Below, one piece after another: positions 57,950 through 64,000 of a DNA stretch of 64,000 nucleotides. Source of the DNA: Aspidiotus rigidus (lineage: Eukaryota; Arthropoda; Insecta; Hemiptera; Diaspididae); assembly GCA_035079385.1 (NCBI GenBank), contig JAVHKY010000025.1, forward strand, positions 16,652,501 to 16,716,500. The letters are read 5' to 3'. The translations under genes and the position numbers were made by a program. The stretch's first letter is position 1; each line of letters starts with the position of its first letter. The notes under the pieces were generated by a model that was given only the letters and a program-made list of their open reading frames with translations, did no database searches and was not told the DNA's origin.

Positions 57950-58260
57950 ACGCTTTTTAACCTTAGGTGATTTTTCTGGTACCCCCGACGCAATTCCCTC
58001 CAACTATAATCAACCATCATCACTTACCTCCCAAAACCGTTCCATACAAGTCCCATCAAACCAAAACTGCCCACTTTCTTCCACTCCTCCATGGGAATTC
58101 CTCTCAACTAATCCTTGAAGGTGAAAATATGAAAAAATCGGTTTTATTTTAAACCATTAACTTGACTTGACTTTCACAGATGGTTCCAGAACAATCAAGA
58201 GCGTCCACCAGAATGGACGTCAAAATAGGCCAGGAATGTACTCTCTTTGAGCTCTTGGTC
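57950..58260 (+). pseudogene. LINE fragment with RNase H start
   Basis: The plus strand reads TPPWEFLSTNP, a stop, and shortly afterwards FTDGSRTIKSVHQNG. The pair PPW...FTDGS is the usual entry into the RNase H domain of I-group LINEs. Upstream and downstream parts are too decayed to follow. Confidence 0.4.
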
Positions 58261-59300
58261 AAAATTCCTTTAATAAATTGTTGCAATTGACCTCACGTCA
58301 ACCTCAATATTTATTTTGACTCAATTGTCGCATTGATTTCAGGTTCCATTCTGAGTCAACTTTTCCAAATTCGTCACCAGCCTGAAATTAACTGCTCTGT
58401 TGCGTCAATCACAAGTTGATTCGTAGTTCTCTTGCAATCTAGGCTCCTGGCCGACCTTAAAATTGACTATTCCAAATTTTTCTATCGCCCTGGAATCAAC
58501 TGCTCACTGTTCGGATTGATTTTTCGATCAATTTGTAGTTCTTTGGTAGCGTTCGCTGATTGATTTCAAGCTGGGTCAATTTCAAATCAACGTCGATCTG
58601 AAGTCAATTATGAATGGACTTTTCAAAATTATTTGATCAACCTGAAATTGACTGCCCTTTTAGGTCCAATTTCAAAAACGATTTGAATCGAGTTCACTGG
58701 TAACGTGCACGGGTCAATTTTCAAGTTAACTTCAAGTTTTATTACTGCTCCGTTGGGTCGATGTGAGTCAATTCTTAGATGCTGGTTAATTTCAAGTCGA
58801 CTTCCTCAAATTTTTCTATCGACCTGAAAATTGGCCTGGTGGGTCAATTTCAAATAGATTTGTTGTCAACTTGAAATTAAGTTCACATCGACATTGATCT
58901 CGAGTCAATTCCAGACCGTCAAATTCTTTTACCAACCTGAAATTGCTGATGCGTCCATCAACAGTTGGTCTTTAGTTTCCTGAGAATGTACTCGTATGCT
59001 AGTCGACATTGGTATGCTGGTCAACAATAAACTGACCTAAAATCGACATCAATCTTATAGGTCGATATACATTATTATACAATCACCGCCTGGTGATAAT
59101 CTGTCTGTTTTGTAACTTCGCTACTCGCAGATAGAATACGTAGTCAAAATTGTACGATACTCGCAGATAGAATACGTAGTCAAAATTGTACGAGAAGGCC
59201 CATTGAAAATCCCGATTACACTTAACCAAAGGGGTAGTGGTCGGACTGACGCGATGTCGATGTGAATTTCCTCACCTGTCAATATCAGAATCTAATACCA
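58260..59300. repeat. TCGAC/TCAA-rich degenerate array, copy C
   Basis: Best copy of the family. The block CCTGAAATTGACTGC(T/C)C and variants recurs at about 58380, 58484, 58658, 58818 and 58928, followed by TCAATTTCAAGTTGATTTGT-like sequence, a degenerate tandem of about 105-175 bp. Near the right end a perfect 36-bp direct duplication starting TACTCGCAGATAGAATACGT lies at 59122-59157 and 59158-59193. Confidence 0.6.
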
Positions 59301-59335
59301 AAAGTCGACTCATTTTAACAAGAAACCTTTGAACG

Positions 59336-59443
59336 CGGAAATTTTTCAAGTCCTCTCCTATCATATATAGCTTGAGGGTGGGGCCCTGTGACGTCACAAT
59401 CTACATTTTTCAGGTCCCATGTACCCCATAAAACTGGTTCCTG
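59336..59443. mobile_element. Truncated relative of the LINE-internal MITE
   Basis: AAATTTTTCAAGTCC, TCTCCTATCATATATAGCTTGAGGGT and a final CCATAAAACTGGTTCCTG match the repeat unit and right end of the MITE at 44448-44699. The left end is missing. Confidence 0.55.
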
Positions 59444-59778
59444 CCACCTGTCGTACAACTCCGTTAGAGAACCCTTAGTTCCCCCGTTTTTTTTTTTTTT
59501 TTCAATACACCCTTTATTGTGAAAATAATAAAAAAAATAAAAAAATAAACAAATAAACAAATTAAAAAATAAAGATGAAAATAAAAAGAGAAACATTACA
59601 AAACAAGGAAGAGAAAAACAAAATTACAGAAATTTAGAAGGAAAGAAAGAAAAAAAAAAAAATACAAAAATACAAAATGATGATAATAAATAAAAAAAAA
59701 AAAAAAAAAAAAACAAGGTGTTGGAGGATGGCAACTAGGCCTTACCTCGTTTAACAAATTTGTTATGAATTATGTAAA

Positions 59779-60147
59779 TCAAATTGTTATGGATTCCGGA
59801 AGATGTTTAAGGAAATGAAAGATATGAGGGAAAATGGATAATTCTTCGGATGAGAGAAGGTGAATAGCTCGGAGAGGGGTTGGAAAATTTAAATTCATAC
59901 ATTCTGAATAGAGTTTTTGTCTTAAATTTGATAATTGTGAGTATTCAAAAAAGTAGTGGTTGATGTCGGCTTTTAAAGGGTTATCTGGATGGAAGAAGCA
60001 TGCGTCAGATTCTATGAGATTTATGCGTTTGAGGTGGACAGGGAGACGATTATGTCCGAAGCGAAGACGGCTGATTTTGACAATGAGAGAACGAGAGATG
60101 CCGTGAAATTTCTGAAACCAAGGAGATGTCGGAAGAAAGGGTTGCAC
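59779..60147 (-). pseudogene. LINE C-terminal fragment
   Basis: The 122-residue minus frame reads FHGISRSLIVKISRLRFGHN, LPVHLKRINL, ACFFH...DINHYFFEYSQL and continues to the stop. The RLRxGH...HL...C...D.NH pattern is the C-terminal zinc-type motif of insect LINEs; several Cys are already lost. It belongs to a different family from the LINE at 40651. A long A-run lies at 59694-59714 beside it. Confidence 0.6.
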
Positions 60148-60229
60148 AAGTAAATAGTGAGAATTTTGATTGTTAAATGAATTTGAATCATTTAGAGACC
60201 AGTCATCCCGTGTGGAGCCGTTGTCGACC

Positions 60230-60430
60230 GCTTCTTTTTACCATCGACTTAATGTTGACGTCGAAATTGAGCCAACTCCCGGCATCGCAGAATGATGTCG
60301 ATTCAAAGTTAAGGTCAACTCTGAATCATTCATCTATAAAGGACTGGTTATTTCAAGTAGTGTTTCAAAAACGCGATGAAAAACTCAAATCAACTCATAA
60401 TCGACGTCGATTCGGAGTGAATGTGGTTCA
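60230..60430. repeat. TCGAC/TCAA-rich array, copy D (short)
   Basis: ATCGACTTAATGTTGACGTC, AATTGAGCCAACTC and ATCAACTCATAATCGACGTC show the same composition as copies A-C. No coding sequence. Confidence 0.4.
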
Positions 60431-62620
60431 TCAGGCTGCGTAGTTATACAGGGTCACCTACAAAATACAACTTAAAAAACTCCACCTACATACGAGAAAA
60501 TAAGAGGAGGCGATCTCAGCAGTTAATCCAACTTTTTCAAGAAGGACGTCAGAAAGATGACGACTAAGGTGAGAACCAGATTTTAGGAAAGGTTGACATA
60601 GTTCTGATCGCAGAATTGAAGTGATAAGGGAGAGGTGCACTGAACAATGCGCCCTGTTGCCAAAGAGGAATGGTAAGAGACAGTAGCGTCACCAAGTGAG
60701 TGACTTCTTTCTTCGGATTGGAAAACTGTCTCAGAAGTCACCATGATTACGGTAACTGTATAGGACAGGAGTGACCAGCGGGACAGGTACCAACTCGTTG
60801 ACGGTTGCGCGGCCGGTTTCCTTATTTAAAGAAGAATGGTGTATTTCGTGAATGTCAGAAAATGTTGTCGCAGATTGGGTCCACCTCGCGGGCCTGAGGT
60901 TAGTCATCCCTGCTGTAGGATGAGTATTGCACAGAATTCTGACTTAAAGCACTAGCTCGAAAATAGAGTCGTTACTCTACTCTTATCAGGTGAAGAGTAA
61001 GCAGAGGATGGAATGGACAAAAGGAAGAAAAACTTTGCTGTACCACACTTCGTCTCCAAAGGTACACATAAGGAGGTAAATAGGCTATACTCCACAAGAT
61101 AATTAATTTTTTATTTACGTCGTGCTGGTACAAGAACTGTGCCGAAGAAAAACTTCACCCGACAATTCCGAAGAAATAAAGGAAAGTTAGAACGCCTAGG
61201 TCGTGATCAAATGGTCTGGAATCAATGAAGCATGTACATCCTTTCAACTAACATTATTCCTCTCCATACGATTTATTTCAGGTGAGAGATATTTTCTCAC
61301 CAATTTGCGATCATTTTTTCAGTGACGCAGCGGGTAACAGATCGCAATTCAAGGTGGTCAAAAGAGAAAAACAAACATTCACAAGTAAAGAACAACAATG
61401 AAATTAGCCGTATCACCACTCTCGAGGGAATTGTCCCACCTACAAAGGAAAAACAGTTTCTACTAACGACACCTTTTCGTTTGTCCTCTGGACTCGACCT
61501 GGACCTACTGGTACACCTTTACACTTTCTTTTCTTTTTTTTTTCTCATTCCGTCGTCGTTTTTTATAGCGAATCACAAAAACTGGAATGTCCGAACAACA
61601 CCCTCGAGATTCGACATTGTTATGAATGAAGGAAGAAAAACAACAAAAAATAATCCACTCAAAGAAGCGCTAGATGAATCATTCGATAGTCGGCGAATTG
61701 ACCTCCCACGATAGGGCGGGCGACAATTCGAACTTCATAAGTCTCTGGAGAATTTTTGATATTTTCATGATTTTGACGAGCGAACGGCATCGTCACGCAC
61801 AATTAATTGTTAAATGGAAAATTCGTATTCCGCCTCCGACAATCATTCTCAAGAGGATACGGACCATACACGCACGAAGTTCCGTCCAAATTTCAGCTTC
61901 CTAAAAATCCAATTCTTTTTCACCATTTTTAAAAATTTTTTTGATAGCCATTTTTACAAGTTCTTCTAAATCGCACTCTACCAGGTTCTCCATCTCACTG
62001 TTTTTTATGAATATGAAAGCTGAAATTCGAAGTCAGAACTACATATAAATAACAAAAAAGTTTGAGTTTCCACTCTACATTCAGAGGAGGCGAAAATCAC
62101 AATCTCCTGCATGCGAGGCAACTGCAAAACCACTGACACGGATATTACTTTGGAATTTACATAAATTACATCTCGATGTTGACTGAAACAGTGAATAGCT
62201 CACTTTAGTTGACGTTTTAGGACCAATAAATTTCACCAAATTCAACGAACTGTTCAATTTTTTTTGAAGGTAGTTCTCGAGAAGGAATGAGAGTCGAGCT
62301 TTCGACAGCCGATAACATTAAGACACTTTTTATCGAAATAACTTCACCGTAGAGAAGCACGCGTTATTACACAAAATGTAGGCCAAGAAAAGATTGACGA
62401 TAACGCATTTTCAATATTACTGTACATAGATTGTATTAACTTACTATTTCGATATCCCTCTCACAATGAAACTCGTTAATGGACGGGTTATTGACGCGTA
62501 ATATATCTGTCCAAAAATGTCCATTCAGTCTAGTTCGACGAAAATAACGATAAAGGATTGAAAATGAAACGGATGCTTTAAGAAACGTTAGAAAAATATA
62601 GTCCGAATAAAAACGTTTAG
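60431..62620. other. Intergenic, no firm feature
   Basis: Mixed sequence with no recognised gene. Upstream exons of the plus-strand gene ending at 62942 may lie here, but I could not place one with matching phase. Confidence 0.3.
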
Positions 62621-62942
62621 GTTTCGAGAGTCGCCACATTGACTGGTGACGTCACCGATGTGGACGAGAAAATATTCGATTCCCAACAGCTGTTTCACCG
62701 CCCTTACTCAATATTATACGATCCAGTGTACGTATCGAACGATGATATCAAACCAGGTAATGCATATTAAGTCATTAGAATTACTCGTATATTATTACTT
62801 TTTAACCTGTTTTCAATTGCTAAACGTGTATACGTGACTCGACTCACGAACGGTGCATCATTGCCAAGACGCGTTTACTGAGAAGAAAGTTTTGCTTAAA
62901 ATTATCGCAGAAGAAGATGCGGAAGCTAGCCATGGTACATAA
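62621..62942 (+). CDS. Last two exons of an unidentified plus-strand gene (predicted)
   Basis: Exon 62621-62756 follows an AAACGTTTAG acceptor and stays open in phase 0: VSRVATLTGDVTDVDEKIFD, then SQQLFHRPYSILYDPV and SNDDIKP plus one base before gtaatg. A 154-nt intron ends at TTATCGCAG. The next exon (62911-62942) joins in phase and ends EEDAEASHGT-stop. Composition and phase agreement suggest real coding sequence, but I do not recognise the protein and found no upstream exon. It may start elsewhere or be a decayed copy. Confidence 0.4.
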
Positions 62943-64000
62943 TGTATAGGTCTCAGCTTACTCGGGTCAAATTTCCAACTCCTTTGCGTCATCCGTTCAT
63001 TATTTCACGATGGATCTCTTCTATTGCATCGAAGACACAATCCAAAACAACATTCCAAAAATATGGGACCACTCAACTTTAAATTTTCAATACATGATAC
63101 GAAACACGATAAGATTGCGCACCATGTTCGCAAAGAGTGTTTACAGTGTAAAAATATCCGAATTCTCATAAATTGAGTGAGCTTGGAAGAACTCATCTTA
63201 ACGATCGTTCAATTTTGGTTTTACGCCAATTCCCTCATCGAATAGAAGAGGATGGGAATAGAAATAAAAATCCTAAAACGTACGTACAATCCATTAAATT
63301 TCCGACTTCCCGCCCATCCCACGATCCTGAATAGTATTACAGTCGGTAGAAATGAGCTTTTTATGAACAATAATTTTCCAAAATATCGAGACAAAATTGT
63401 TAGCAATTCGGCTTCCAAAATTTTTAAAAACCGTTCACCTCGGCAGAACGATTCGGAATTTTAAATCTTTTTTAATTTCTTTATCTCAAAGATACGTATC
63501 ACTACGAATGAAATGAGCCAGTTTTAATACAGGGACAAGCCATGGGGAGCTCGGAGAAACTCCTCTCGGTCGTACTTAGTCGGGAAAGCAAATCAAAGTT
63601 AGTTGGCAGGTAACACTTTCTCTTCTTTAAAATATGCTCCATAAATTTCTCAAGCTGGGAAATCTAATCAGGATCAAAATTACAAAAAACGAAGACAATA
63701 TTAGGGATATAAATAATTAACGCCCCTTGACTGGGCCTCCCACGTCAAATTTATTGAAAAATATATTCATCTCCTTACTTTCCCGAATCCTGGCAGACAA
63801 TACTACTGAACAAAAGAGCTCGTCAGCAGGAATACCCCCCCCCCCCAACAGACAGCCTTCACGACGCCGCTGTTCCACCTTGCAAAAGATTAGGTGAACG
63901 CGTCATTTTTGCTTCAAATTGATGCTGGGAAGACGCACTCGTGATTTTCCAAATATTCTGCTGGTAGAAACGATCTCATACGCATAATTTTGTTTGACAA
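62943..64000. other. Right-edge sequence, no gene recognised
   Basis: AT-rich sequence with a C-run of about 12-14 near 63835-63847. Short open frames on both strands show no domain. Confidence 0.3.

Noticed and set aside
61322..61714. 130-residue plus-strand frame
   Set aside because: It passes through T-rich low-complexity sequence (TFFSFFFLIPSSFF) and has no domain; no phase-0 donor links it to the exon at 62621.

Overview
This is an AT-rich animal nuclear sequence with spliced genes, long introns and dense old transposable elements. The retinoid X receptor / ultraspiracle (RXR/USP) gene has a ligand-binding domain close to the RXR type rather than the diverged fly/moth type, which suggests an insect outside Diptera and Lepidoptera. 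A hemipteran-like insect is my best guess, but that is inference. No bacterial gene organisation, CRISPR array, rRNA or recognisable tRNA was seen.

Host genes, left to right. (1) The 5' part of a NEK6/7-like kinase on the minus strand runs off the left edge. (2) A 264-residue protein with one C2H2 finger lies on the minus strand (5702-6643, three exons rebuilt). (3) A two-exon secreted protein of about 122 residues lies on the plus strand (11118-12210). (4) A seven-exon F-box/LRR protein of 640 residues lies on the minus strand (17453-22874). (5) A head-to-tail 2.6-kb duplication (29225-34437) carries an intronless methyltransferase-like gene: copy 1 is open, copy 2 is broken by a 4-nt insertion. 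(6) RXR/USP is rebuilt as seven coding exons over 20.5 kb (35756-56299, minus, 407 residues). (7) The last two exons of an unidentified plus-strand gene are predicted near the right edge (62621-62942).

Mobile and repeat landscape. Between the genes and in their introns are: a TTAA-flanked piggyBac-like element with internal GTGCCA/TGGCAC palindromes (7898-9354) next to a decayed Penelope-like GIY-YIG endonuclease; a pogo-type MITE (13270-13398) nested in a LINE remnant; a large foldback whose arms are built of ~158-bp tandem units (core 14366-16168, weaker homology to 14165-16575); a hAT-like element (25197-27744) with a second element nested in it; three copies of an 8-bp-TSD MITE family, one split by another insertion; a degenerate LINE (40651-45616) antisense in an RXR/USP intron, itself holding a MITE; a Ginger-like element with ~250-bp terminal inverted repeats, TGTCG ends and TACA duplications (52631-53664); and dispersed arrays rich in TCGAC/TCAA.

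Strongest leads: the tandem-unit foldback as a possible hairpin-RNA locus, the recent methyltransferase-like duplication with a 400-bp identical core, the palindrome-studded piggyBac element, the non-autonomous Ginger element, and a CpG-rich block with FTZ-F1/ERR-type half-sites inside RXR/USP. Exon joins were made by hand from splice sites and reading phase, without transcript data.
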